64,000 bases of DNA from contig CABIXY010000004.1 of the NCBI GenBank assembly GCA_902362805.1, positions 248,001 through 312,000 of the forward strand. The letters run 5' to 3'. Source of the DNA: Eubacteriaceae bacterium. GTDB lineage: Bacteria > Bacillota > Clostridia > Peptostreptococcales > Anaerovoracaceae. The notes below the pieces were generated by a model, which saw only the letters and a list, made by a program, of their open reading frames with translations, ran no database searches and was not told where the DNA came from. Below are positions 25,262-34,341 of this stretch, in pieces (the stretch's first letter is position 1; every line of letters begins with the position of its first letter). The translations under genes were made by a program, and so were the position numbers.

Positions 25262-26023
25262 TTATCTGACCAGATATCCGCCGTCTACAGGAATAACCGC
25301 GCCGTTGACATAGTCAGACGCTTCTGATGCCAGGAAAACACAGATGCCTTTCAGGTCTTCAGCCGTTCCCCAACGTCCCTGAGGAATTCTGTTTTTAATT
25401 ACTTCGAATCTGGGATTATGTCTATCGGTTAAAGCTGTATTCATATCCGTATCCATATAACCTGGCGCGATACAGTTGATGTTGATTCCCTTTGCCGCCA
25501 GGTCGTTGCACATCGTCTTGCTGAATTGCGTCAGCCCTCCTTTGCTGGCCGCATATGCCGGCACAGTCTGTCCCCCGAAAAACGCCAGCATAGAAGAGAT
25601 ATTGATGATCTTTCCTTTCCCCTGCTCTATCATCAATTTCGCAGCCAGCTGACAGAGAAGGAAGGGCGCTGTCAGATTAACGGCCAGCACAGTATCCCAG
25701 TCCTCTTTTGTGAAAACTTCGCTGGAGTTCCGCTTCTGCACCCCGGCGGCGTTGACCAAAATATCCAATCGGCAGCCCAACATTTTTACTGCTTCGTGAA
25801 AGGCGCCTTCCAGATGGTCACTCCGGCGCAAGTCCATGATCAATCCGTGGCAGCAATAACCTCTTTTGCGAAACTCTTCGCAGACGATATCCACCTTCTC
25901 ACTAGTTCCACAGATGACCACCTCTGCACCTGCTTCCATCAGACCTTCTGCCATTCCTCTGCCCAGACCTCTCGTGCCTCCTGTAACCAGAGCTTTTTTG
26001 CCTGTCAGATCAAAACACCTCAT
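25262..26023 (-). CDS. Short-chain dehydrogenase/reductase (gluconate 5-dehydrogenase-like)
   Basis: A 253-residue classical SDR. Seen: cofactor motif TGGTRGLGRGMAEGL (about 13-27), NAAG at about 89-92, Ser in ISSMLAFFGG, catalytic YAASK (about 155-159) and the C-terminal GAVIPVDGGYLVR. It resembles gluconate 5-dehydrogenase and 2-deoxy-D-gluconate 3-dehydrogenase. Its start overlaps the stop of the upstream hydroxyacid dehydrogenase gene, and the MDR gene follows by 22 bases. Likely acts on a sugar-acid type substrate. Confidence 0.88.
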   Translation of the reverse strand: MRCFDLTGKKALVTGGTRGLGRGMAEGLMEAGAEVVICGTSEKVDIVCEEFRKRGYCCHGLIMDLRRSDHLEGAFHEAVKMLGCRLDILVNAAGVQKRNSSEVFTKEDWDTVLAVNLTAPFLLCQLAAKLMIEQGKGKIINISSMLAFFGGQTVPAYAASKGGLTQFSKTMCNDLAAKGININCIAPGYMDTDMNTALTDRHNPRFEVIKNRIPQGRWGTAEDLKGICVFLASEASDYVNGAVIPVDGGYLVR

Positions 26024-27009
26024 TTTTCCACCTCAAACAATGATGTTAATTCTTTGTTCACCAGATTGACGGGCATCTTTCCCTGCAGCACTCTGACCAC
26101 GTCTTCTGCGGCAGTTGACTGCAGTTTTTTCTGCGATTCCGTCGAATACCACGCTGTATGCGGTGTGACAATTACATTATCCATGTGCAGCAGAGGGCAG
26201 TCCTCTTGCGGCGGTTCATTCTCGAGAACATCCAGAGCTGCAAAGGCAATTTCTCCATTGGCAAGGGTCCAAATCAAGTCCTCCTCTTTGATGAGGGCGC
26301 CTCTGGCCACGTTGATCAAAGCGGCGCTAGGTTTCATCCTCTTAAAAACCTCTCGATGAAACATATGATGTGTCTCCTCTGTCAGCGGCGCATGCACAGA
26401 GAGATAGTCGGCGCCTGCCAAAATTTCATCAAAAGATTTCGGAACCACACCATATTTGACCATATCTTCTTCAGAAACAAACTTATCATAGACCCATATC
26501 TGGCTGCAGAAAGGTTTGATTTTATCGATATAGGCTCTGGCAATTCTGCCAAAACTGACCACGCCGACGACACTTTCTCTCAAACTGGGAATCTTCATTC
26601 CCATTCGGTACCACTGTCCCCCCTTGACTCTGCTGTTAAATTCCTGCGTTCTCCTCACCACATCTAACAGCAATGCTGCAGCATGGGTAGACACTTCATC
26701 AGCACAGTAATCATTGACATTAGTAACGCAGATACCCTTTTTCGTAGCTTCAGCAATATCAATTCCATCTATGCCTGTGGCATATTTTGCAATCACCTTG
26801 CAGTGGTCTAAAGCATCAATGACCTTCTTAGTGGCCTTTGCATATTGGATGATCAAGGCGTCACAGTCCTTTGCAACTTTGATGACCTCTTCCTCATCGC
26901 GGTATTGGTAGTCCTGCACCTCTACATCTTTCAGCTCCGCCAATATTCTCAGTTCATTGTCGATGTTCTCATACTCTCTGTCTGTAATTACTACTTTATA
27001 TTTCGCCAT
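26020..27009 (-). CDS. D-isomer-specific 2-hydroxyacid dehydrogenase (C-terminal binding protein-like)
   Basis: A 329-residue NAD-dependent dehydrogenase, distinct from the one at 23238. Seen: AKYATGIDGIDIAEATKKGICVTNV, a less typical Rossmann motif VVGVVSFGRIARAYIDKI (SFGRIA where GxGxxG is usual), catalytic Arg in INVARGALIKEEDL, Glu in ENEPPQEDCP and His in TPHTAWYS. It heads the three-gene dehydrogenase unit. The replaced second glycine region is a mild oddity seen in CtBP-like bacterial members. Substrate unknown. Confidence 0.88.
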   Translation of the reverse strand: MAKYKVVITDREYENIDNELRILAELKDVEVQDYQYRDEEEVIKVAKDCDALIIQYAKATKKVIDALDHCKVIAKYATGIDGIDIAEATKKGICVTNVNDYCADEVSTHAAALLLDVVRRTQEFNSRVKGGQWYRMGMKIPSLRESVVGVVSFGRIARAYIDKIKPFCSQIWVYDKFVSEEDMVKYGVVPKSFDEILAGADYLSVHAPLTEETHHMFHREVFKRMKPSAALINVARGALIKEEDLIWTLANGEIAFAALDVLENEPPQEDCPLLHMDNVIVTPHTAWYSTESQKKLQSTAAEDVVRVLQGKMPVNLVNKELTSLFEVEK

Positions 27010-27234
27010 GATACGTTTCCTCCCTCTCTATCAAGCAATTTGCTGAAATATATTGCAAAGAACGTACCAACTTAAGGTCCCCAATGGGATGGCACCAAAA
27101 GGGGCATTTTTCAGATGCTGCCCTTTCTGCACAGTGTCATGTCATCTTCATTTTCTGATGTTATTTTGCATCGCATGTTTTTCTGCATAGAAGAGTGGTG
27201 CCAACTGTCACAGACGCAGCGAATAGGCAGAGAA
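27010..27234. other. Gene-free region before the dehydrogenase unit
   Basis: About 225 bases between the start of the hydroxyacid dehydrogenase gene and the terminator of the transporter gene. An imperfect palindrome lies near 27075-27097 (GGTCCCC...GGCACC). No -24/-12 box was seen; a promoter for the three-gene unit must be here but no strong SigA pair stands out. Confidence 0.4.
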
Positions 27235-27259
27235 AAACCCGCTGAGTTTTCAGCGGGTT
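27232..27259 (-). terminator. Terminator of the glycyl radical enzyme operon
   Basis: Stem AACCCGCTG / CAGCGGGTT (27236-27244 and 27251-27259) followed on the minus strand by TTTTTCT, 27 bases after the transporter stop. Confidence 0.88.
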
Positions 27260-27286
27260 CTAACACATCCTTGTGAGACTGGTTTT

Positions 27287-28699
27287 TTACGACATTACAA
27301 AGCCTGCGATAACATATGCGACAAATGAGATTACCGTCACAATTCCTATATATGGCAGCTGTGCAACAGCATAATCGACGTTATTGATTCTGCAAGCTGA
27401 GGCAGACAGCAGGGTCACATCTGAATAGAAGCAAGCCTGTGCACCAAAGCAGGCAGCTGAAATAATCGCACCCAGCGTAAGAGGAATGCTCGCGCCGCTT
27501 GAAACCGCCAGCGGCAGAATGATTGGCGTACACACTGCAGGAACGCTCCAGATATTGCCTGTCGCAAAGCATACCAGGCCGATCAGTACAAATGCGATTG
27601 CCGGAAGCCATGCAGCACTCATATATGGACCTGCAACTTCGATCAAGTAGTCAGGTAAACCGATCAGTCCAATTGATTCCCTGTAGAACAATGAAACAAC
27701 CAGTACGACTGCGATGAACAGCATATCTTCAAGGCCCTTATAACAGGCGTCGCAGAATTTGCCAAGGCTCATGATCCTGGTTGGAATGAACAGTACAAAG
27801 CAGGCAAAAATACCGCAACTCACACCGTAAAGAATATCGTCCAGCCATAATGTTACGATGATGACCACTGCCATGGGCACGATGAAGGTCCAAAGATGTG
27901 GTTTTACTTCCTTCTCTTCCTTTGCACTGTCATCAGAAATCGCTCCCATTACTTCGCCCAGTTCGTCACCCTGGTTCTGCATGTTACTCGATGCCGGCCA
28001 AAGCTGTCCAGTTTCTGCAACTCTCTGATAAGCTTTCTTGATGCCGCCCATTTTAGGGACGATTCCCACAATTACAAGGAGTACGAAGATGACGCAGAGG
28101 AACGGATAAAAGAAATACGGCATGATGTGGTAATAAATACTCATCGCACTGTCCCCCACTACCGCAGCTTCCTTCTGCTGTTCAAAGACCCCTGAGAAGA
28201 ATACGACCCATGCCGAAATCGGTATGATCAGACAAACAGGAGCTGATGTCGTATTGATGATGTAGCAGAGCATTTCTCTCGGTGTTTTGTGTTCATCAGA
28301 GAGGGTAAGTACGCAATTTGCTGTAACCAGAATGCTGAGGTAGTCGTCGATAAAGATGATAATTCCACATAACCAAGTCAAGAATAATACTTGTTTTTCC
28401 GATTTGATATACTTCCTAGCTAAATCGCCTACTGCTACCGCTCCCTTTGACTGCCTGAGCAGCTGTACAAAGCATCCGAACAGCAGACAGATGATTACAA
28501 TATAGTTATTGTCCGCGTCACATGCGGCTTCCTGCAAGGCATCCATCATCGGCATGAAAAACCCTGCTTTGTAGTAAAGTATGTATCCCAACATACCAGA
28601 TAGCATGATGCTCAGGATACACTTCTTAGTGATTAGCGCAAATGCTAAGAAACTCAGCGCTGGAATTAAGGTGATGATTCCTAAATTAGTCCCGTCCAT
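27287..28699 (-). CDS. NhaC-family Na+/H+ antiporter-like transporter
   Basis: A 470-residue membrane protein with about 11-12 helices of the NhaC/ion transporter superfamily. Seen: FIDDYLSILVTANCVLTLSDEHKTPREMLCYIINTTSAPVCLIIPISAW (about 115-165), typical of NhaC-like proteins, and a related second-half motif AACFGAQACFYSDVTLLSASACRIN. It is the third gene of an operon with a glycyl radical enzyme and its activase, so rather than a housekeeping antiporter it may import the enzyme's acidic substrate or export its product in exchange for Na+ or H+. That role is inferred from context. Confidence 0.85.
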   Translation of the reverse strand: MDGTNLGIITLIPALSFLAFALITKKCILSIMLSGMLGYILYYKAGFFMPMMDALQEAACDADNNYIVIICLLFGCFVQLLRQSKGAVAVGDLARKYIKSEKQVLFLTWLCGIIIFIDDYLSILVTANCVLTLSDEHKTPREMLCYIINTTSAPVCLIIPISAWVVFFSGVFEQQKEAAVVGDSAMSIYYHIMPYFFYPFLCVIFVLLVIVGIVPKMGGIKKAYQRVAETGQLWPASSNMQNQGDELGEVMGAISDDSAKEEKEVKPHLWTFIVPMAVVIIVTLWLDDILYGVSCGIFACFVLFIPTRIMSLGKFCDACYKGLEDMLFIAVVLVVSLFYRESIGLIGLPDYLIEVAGPYMSAAWLPAIAFVLIGLVCFATGNIWSVPAVCTPIILPLAVSSGASIPLTLGAIISAACFGAQACFYSDVTLLSASACRINNVDYAVAQLPYIGIVTVISFVAYVIAGFVMS

Positions 28700-28733
28700 A
28701 GCCTTTCCTTTCTCTTAAACTAGCAATAAATTT

Positions 28734-29669
28734 TTATACTCTACCCAAAATTTCCACCTTTAAATTTATTTCATTTTTAAAATAAATCTCTATTTCGCTT
28801 ATGCGCGCTTCCGTCGGCTGTTCAAACTCCTCTTGTACCCCGCCCATGTTCCGCTTCTTGCTGATGCCAAGGTTATGGTACGGAAGCAGATTTACCAGCT
28901 TGATGCCGATTCTCCTGTAGAGCTCCCCTGTGCGCGTTATGATATCTTCTGTGTCATTTACGCCTCTGATGAGGGGCATCCTCATGATCAGCTTCTCCCT
29001 CGTTCGTATATCTGCTGCTAACATTTTCAGATTGTCAATGATCAGCTGATTACTGACTCCCGTGTACGCTCTATGTACCTCGTCATCGATGGACTTCATG
29101 TCGTAAAGGATATTTGTGACATTTTCCTTGAGCGCTATTTCCATCAAAGCCTGTGAATCGCCAAAGCCAGATGTATCGAGACACACGTTGATGCCCCGCA
29201 GTCCCGCTTCATCGATTAACTCGCTTACAAATTCTCTGTGCATGAGGATTTCTCCCCCGCTGATTGTAATGCCGCCCCCTGTGTTATCGTAGAAGCCTTT
29301 GTCCTGTTCCGCCACGCGCAGTATCTCTTCTATGGTCATTGCTTTTCCTACTGGCCTTAAGGCCTGCGCATAACACTCATCTGCACATACAAGACACATG
29401 TCACATTTGGCGCTGTCAATGACTACGCCCTTTTCTGGGGTTATTGTCACCGCTTCCTGCGGACATATTTTGGCACAGTATCCGCATCCGATACAATTGT
29501 TTGGTGATCTGATCAGCTGCTGCTGCGGGTCGATCAGTTCAGGATTATGACACCATTTGCAGCTGAGGGGACAGCCTTTTAAAAATATGGTCGTCCTGAT
29601 TCCAGGTCCGTCTTCGACAGAAAATTTTTGCAGATTTCCCACGAGAAGACTTTCAGGCACATGACTCAT
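28734..29669 (-). CDS. Glycyl radical enzyme activating protein (radical SAM)
   Basis: A 311-residue activase that uses SAM and a [4Fe-4S] cluster to make the glycyl radical on the enzyme encoded upstream. Seen: radical SAM motif C-x3-C-x2-C in GCPLSCKWCHNPE (about 31-42), two extra ferredoxin-like clusters (CIGCGYCAKICP about 57-68 and CDMCLVCADEC about 90-100), and GGGITISGGEILM. The double ferredoxin insert is typical for activases of dehydratase/decarboxylase-type glycyl radical enzymes rather than pyruvate formate-lyase. It follows the enzyme gene by 20 bases. Confidence 0.94.
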   Translation of the reverse strand: MSHVPESLLVGNLQKFSVEDGPGIRTTIFLKGCPLSCKWCHNPELIDPQQQLIRSPNNCIGCGYCAKICPQEAVTITPEKGVVIDSAKCDMCLVCADECYAQALRPVGKAMTIEEILRVAEQDKGFYDNTGGGITISGGEILMHREFVSELIDEAGLRGINVCLDTSGFGDSQALMEIALKENVTNILYDMKSIDDEVHRAYTGVSNQLIIDNLKMLAADIRTREKLIMRMPLIRGVNDTEDIITRTGELYRRIGIKLVNLLPYHNLGISKKRNMGGVQEEFEQPTEARISEIEIYFKNEINLKVEILGRV

Positions 29670-29689
29670 TGAAACATCCTCCCGTCGTA

Positions 29690-32068
29690 TTAGTTTTCTG
29701 ACAAATGCGGGGTCCTATAAATAATCGCATCCTGCGCACTTTTATCGAGTTCTGTAAAATATGCCATATAACCTGCTACGCGAACCATAAGGCCCTTGTA
29801 ATTTTCAGGTTTTTCCTGTGCCTTTTTGAGAGTTTCATTATCGACGACGTTAATTTGGATGTGCTGGCCGCCGTCCTCAAAGTAAGTCTTAATCACGCCT
29901 TCGATAATTTCCAAGCCCTTTTCACCCTGGACACCCTTAGGGTCAAAACGCAGGTTGTACAGCGCGCCTTCATGTAATGTCTCGTCCACCATGCTGGCAA
30001 CCGATTTCACAGTGGCTGTGGGACCATGCATGTCTCTGCCCATCATCGGGGAAGATGCGTCGCAAAGAGGTTCTCCTGCCAATCTCCCGTCTGGAAGTGC
30101 TCCCGTTACCTGGCCGTGTGGAATATTCATCGTCTGTGAGTCGATGCCGAAAGCGTACCATCCGCCTCTTGCATCGTTCCACTCTTGAACGTGATCTGCG
30201 ATGTAATCCATCATTTCTTTGTATATGCCATCTACGTGTTCCTGGTTGTTGCCGTATTTCTCAGGCTTATTGAGCAGAAGCTGCCGAAGTCTTTCCTGTC
30301 CTTCGAAATTGTTATCACAAGCTTTGATCAGTTCATCCATCGTCAGATCCTGATCTTCAAATACGCACTTTTCTACTGCTGCGATGGAATCTGCCAGGTT
30401 GGCAGGTCCTGTCACATATAAGCCGGCAGTTGAGAACTTTGCCCCGCCGTGCTGCACAGATTTGCCGCTTTCAACGCATCCCTTAGTGACCATGGATGCA
30501 AAAATCACAGGATATCTGTTCATATGGATGCTCTGCATCAGATTATAGCCGGTCCGAATCATGTCGTAGTGATGGAGAATCTGTTTCTTCAGTGCATCCT
30601 TAAATTCTTCGATATTCTTAAATTCCCTCGGGTCTCCGGTTTCAAGTCCCACTAGCTTGCCAGTAGCAGGGTCAACGCCGTTATGGAGAACGAACTCGAG
30701 CATCTTGCCCATGTTAACGTATCCGGCATCTGGTGAACCATCTGCACTGCCGCCGCCAGGAGCCGGCTGGATACAGCCTACGATAGTCCAGTCCCTCGCT
30801 TCTTCCAACGTGCTTCCTCTGCCTTTGCCCAGTGATATTTTGATGGCGATATCATCGTTAAAGAATCCCGGATTCGCCTGTCCTTCCTGAATCATCCTGC
30901 AGCCCAGCTTGATCAGGTCTTCAGGGGTCTTTTCCCAGACTCGCAGTGCCATGACAGGCTGTTTGACCTGCAGCTCATCTGCTGCTTCCAGGCAAAGATA
31001 AGATAAGTCATTGGTGGCATCTCTGCCATCTGGCGTCTGTCCGCCTACGACTAAAATCTGCCACATAGGATAGCCTGCAAAGGCAGTAGCGTACCAGCTG
31101 TCTCTCACTTCATATACTTCGCATGTTTTGAGATAAAGGCATTCTAACATTTCCAGGGCTTCTTCTCTTGTGATATTTTTTTCTTTTATCACGTCCTTCT
31201 CATAGAACGACCACATGTACTGGTCAAATCTGCCGAATCCGCATGCAGTGGTGCAGACTTCAATGTGAAAATACACATGTACAAACCACACTGCCTGCAG
31301 CGCCTGCTGGAAGGTCTGCGGTGGGTTCTCAGGAACGGCTCTGCAGTTTTCCGCAATGGTCAGAAGTTCTTTACGCCTCTTCTCATCCGTGCATTCAGCG
31401 GCCTTTCTTTCGGCTTCTTCTGCCATTCTATGGGCGTAAGTAATCAATCCCTGACACTGAATGATGCACGCCTTCCAAAAATCAACCTTCGCTTGTTCCT
31501 CCATCGACTGCGGCAATATGCTGTCGATGTTGCGCTGGCACTCTTTCATGTATCCTTTGAGACCGATGTTGAGAATCTTTTCGTGGTCACACGTCGTTTC
31601 GCCTGAAACTCCATTTTCAAGACCTACACATATAATATCGTCTTTCTCCAGCTCTTGAATTTTGGCTGGCATCGCTGTCTCCGACAGATCCTCCATGGAC
31701 TTGCCTTCCCAGTATTTCAATGTTTCAAGAATGGTCTTCTTATCTTCTGGTGAAATGTAATATGGGTCCTTGCTCCTTGCTCCGAATTCGTCAATTTCAC
31801 TGATATACCAGGAACTTGACTGAAATTCCGGATGCAGATTGGCACCTCTGTACGCATTGGTCGCTGTGCCTACAATCAGTTCGTCATCCATGATCAGCGT
31901 TGTCATGTTCTCCATGATGTAGTTTACGACCTTGGCTCTGAAAATGGGAACTGCTTCACCGGCGAACTTCTGATATGCACGGGTCGCCAGCACCAGTCTC
32001 TCTGCCGTAATTTGCGGGATGGTATCAAAATACTTTTCTTTCATCCGTTTCACTCTCGCTGTTAACAT
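29690..32068 (-). CDS. Glycyl radical enzyme of unknown reaction (Cys-x-Gln variant)
   Basis: About 792 residues, the length of glycerol/propanediol dehydratase-type and hydroxyproline dehydratase-type enzymes. The radical glycine is seen in MVRVAGYMAYF (Gly ~766) and the thiyl cysteine in IVGCIQPAPGGG (Cys ~432). Dehydratases and arylacetate decarboxylases usually have Cys-x-Glu here, the Glu acting as general base; this protein has Gln. HVYFHIEVCTTACGFGRFDQYMW marks the substrate side. The start at 32068 is chosen because GGAGGGAGG runs into the earlier ATG. It leads an operon with activase and NhaC-family transporter, divergent from an AraC-type regulator. No small subunit is present, so 4-hydroxyphenylacetate decarboxylase is unlikely. 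Confidence 0.9.
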   Translation of the reverse strand: MLTARVKRMKEKYFDTIPQITAERLVLATRAYQKFAGEAVPIFRAKVVNYIMENMTTLIMDDELIVGTATNAYRGANLHPEFQSSSWYISEIDEFGARSKDPYYISPEDKKTILETLKYWEGKSMEDLSETAMPAKIQELEKDDIICVGLENGVSGETTCDHEKILNIGLKGYMKECQRNIDSILPQSMEEQAKVDFWKACIIQCQGLITYAHRMAEEAERKAAECTDEKRRKELLTIAENCRAVPENPPQTFQQALQAVWFVHVYFHIEVCTTACGFGRFDQYMWSFYEKDVIKEKNITREEALEMLECLYLKTCEVYEVRDSWYATAFAGYPMWQILVVGGQTPDGRDATNDLSYLCLEAADELQVKQPVMALRVWEKTPEDLIKLGCRMIQEGQANPGFFNDDIAIKISLGKGRGSTLEEARDWTIVGCIQPAPGGGSADGSPDAGYVNMGKMLEFVLHNGVDPATGKLVGLETGDPREFKNIEEFKDALKKQILHHYDMIRTGYNLMQSIHMNRYPVIFASMVTKGCVESGKSVQHGGAKFSTAGLYVTGPANLADSIAAVEKCVFEDQDLTMDELIKACDNNFEGQERLRQLLLNKPEKYGNNQEHVDGIYKEMMDYIADHVQEWNDARGGWYAFGIDSQTMNIPHGQVTGALPDGRLAGEPLCDASSPMMGRDMHGPTATVKSVASMVDETLHEGALYNLRFDPKGVQGEKGLEIIEGVIKTYFEDGGQHIQINVVDNETLKKAQEKPENYKGLMVRVAGYMAYFTELDKSAQDAIIYRTPHLSEN

Positions 32069-32221
32069 TGTCATCCTCCCTCCGTTTTTTCATCTTCTAT
32101 CATGATATATAAATTCAGCGTGGCAGACAAGAATTGCCTTGCTAATTTTTACAATTGCGTTGTTGATTGGAAATACAAGACAATTCTTCAGAGAAATTCA
32201 GAAATATCTCAATATTTTTAA

Positions 32222-32253
32222 ATGCAATCATGGGGAAATCCACATGATTGCAT
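32222..32253. promoter_or_regulatory. Perfect 11-bp inverted repeat in the GRE/AraC intergenic region
   Basis: Arms ATGCAATCATG (32222-32232) and CATGATTGCAT (32243-32253) with a 10-base gap, roughly midway between the divergent genes (about 150 bases from the enzyme start). It may be an operator for the AraC-type regulator or another factor. The rest of the 357-base gap is AT-rich; a TATAAT at about 32389-32394 may serve the regulator gene. Confidence 0.65.
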
Positions 32254-32425
32254 GCTTACAGTTCCCTCCCCATGGCTTTCAGGAGATCAAAAGGAACCGC
32301 TCATTCTCGTTAATTACTTTGCTGTAAACGCTGATTACTTTGCTAAAAAAAACAAAAAAAAGCTTTTCTCCGATTTCTGATCTAGTATATAATGTATCCA
32401 TAGAACGTCTAAGGAGGTATTCGGC

Positions 32426-34288
32426 ATGCTATTTGAAAAAACAACCTATCTTGATGACTTTCCAATCAACATCAGAATTGCCAGGGTTACAGAATATCCC
32501 ATTCATTACCATCAGGATGTTGAGTTTGTCTATGTGCTCAAGGGAGAAATTCGCGCAAAAGACGTATGTTCCCATTATCTTTTGAAAGAAGGCGATATTT
32601 TTACCAATAACGGTCATGAAGTCCATGGCCTGACTGCCACCGAGAAAGAGAACGTCGTAGCCATCATACAAGTCAGCAATCGTTTTTTCACGCAGTATTT
32701 TCCAACTCTGAACAAGGCATGTTTCATGACCTATGTCAATAATGACAAGCATCCAAAACTGGATACGCTCCGCAAAAAGCTCCTCCACATTCTGCTGGAT
32801 TTTTCAAGAAGAAGTTTCAATTATAAAAATACCTGTATCTACCAGATGATCGAAGTCATCAAATACCTCAATCAGTATTTTAATCTCTTTGCCTTTGAAG
32901 ATGATGTCGTCATACACTTCAAGAATGACAATCCCGTAATTGTCGAACGAATCAGCCGCATTATCAATTACGTGTACGAAAACCATGCCAACAGGATCAC
33001 TCTGAATGATCTCGCCAAAATGGAGCATCTGAGCACATTCTATCTCTCTCATCTCATACGGGATTACATGGGGATCAGTTTTCAGGAGTTTCTCTGTTTT
33101 GCGAGGATAGAAATGTCGGAGATTCTGCTCTTGCAGAATGACCGTAAGATCAGTGCTGTTGCTAAAGATGTGGGATTTTCTACTACATCCTACTACGAAA
33201 AGTATTTCATCAAATGGTTCGGACATTCTCCAGAAGAGCACCGTCGGTTGTTTTTGTCGCATATTCTCAGTCCATCGAGACCGGCGAGATTCAACCCATT
33301 ATCTGAAAATCAAGCTGTCAGTCTGATCAAACGGTGCCTTTCAGCTGTAACGGACCAGGAGAATAGTTCCTCAATCATCAATCACCTTCATCTCCATGTC
33401 GACGTGGTTCCAGATGTCGATCCAATTGCAGAGATACACCGTTCTTTGGAAGTGGTCATCACACATGAAGATTACAATGTGCTGGGCGAAAGATTGTTCA
33501 ATATGCTCTATGAACTCAATGCCTCCAAAGTCGTACTCGCTGTCCATCCGGGTGACAGCGAAACCACATCGGCTCTGATCTGCAACAGACTGACATTTTT
33601 GGGATATGAAGTTTCAATTCTTTCAGAAAATGAACGCTGCAGTAATATTTCATCGGGACATGATTCTATCGCCGCCGTCGTCCAGATATTCCAGACATTT
33701 TTTGCATCAAAAGAAAACAGTCTCCATTGCAGACTGCGCGATCAAGGCAATCCTCTGAAAGTTCTGAAAGGCTGTTCAGGCTGTCTGACTTCATGTTTAG
33801 TACCGAAACCGGCTTTCTATGCATACCGCCTGCTTCAGAATATGAAGGGTGCTTTGCTCTACTGAGGAAAATATTATTACGTGATAAAGAATGATTCTGA
33901 AATTGAGGATGCTTATGTCATCGTAGTCTTAAATTACAACGACGACATACAGCATCTAACTGCGCGCAGTGCCGGCGTATACGAGACCAACGACGTGATT
34001 AACGCTTTTATGGATGAACTCAATGTCGATTTCAGCATTCCCGTCAGTCCTGGCCAATATGTCATCGCCAAATATGCAGTGTCAAATGCCAATTCAATCT
34101 TCACACATATGGCGCATCTGGGTTTTCCTGAGAGTTTCCCCCTTCCGGATGAATGGATTCATCTGCTCAGCACAGAACCGCAGACACAGGTCAGTATTGA
34201 AAACATTGAAGAGAAACTCAATATCAATGCAGCCATCGCTGGCGCCGGCATCAATATTATCGTAATCAACAAAGTTCCTCTGCTTTAA
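32426..34288 (+). pseudogene. AraC-family regulator with GH39-like C-terminal region, interrupted by in-frame TGA
   Basis: Two consecutive reading stretches in one frame: 479 codons, TGA at 33863-33865, then 140 codons to 34288. First part: cupin-like N-terminal sensor (about 15-90), AraC HTH (about 180-285; LNDLAKMEHLSTFYLSHLIRDYMGISFQEFLCFARIEMSEILLL and ISAVAKDVGFSTTSYYEKYFIKWFG), then an alpha/beta region. Second part (YVIVVLNYNDDIQHL) reads as the direct continuation of the C-terminal beta domain of long AraC regulators with a glycosidase-like tail. It is divergent from the glycyl radical enzyme operon and probably its regulator. The DNA-binding part is intact, so the truncated protein could still work. 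Confidence 0.8.
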
Positions 34289-34302
34289 TAGGAAAAGGCA
34301 CT

Positions 34303-34332
34303 AAAAAAGAGCATGTCTTTGGTATGCTCTTT
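34303..34332. terminator. Terminator between AraC-type regulator and FMN oxidoreductase
   Basis: Stem AAAGAGCAT (34306-34314) / ATGCTCTTT (34324-34332), nine-base loop; the minus-strand side has TTTTTTAG, so it mainly ends the oxidoreductase transcript. Confidence 0.82.
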
Positions 34333-34341
34333 CGTTACTGC

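Noticed and set aside
29690..32068. 4-hydroxyphenylacetate or indoleacetate decarboxylase
   Set aside because: The protein is ~100 residues too short for these, no small subunit gene is present, and the catalytic Glu is replaced.
33863..33865. TGA recoding (Sec or Trp) as a general explanation of the interrupted genes
   Set aside because: TGA ends normal genes in this window (e.g. at 24147-24149 and 16559-16561) and neither site sits in a known Sec-protein context.
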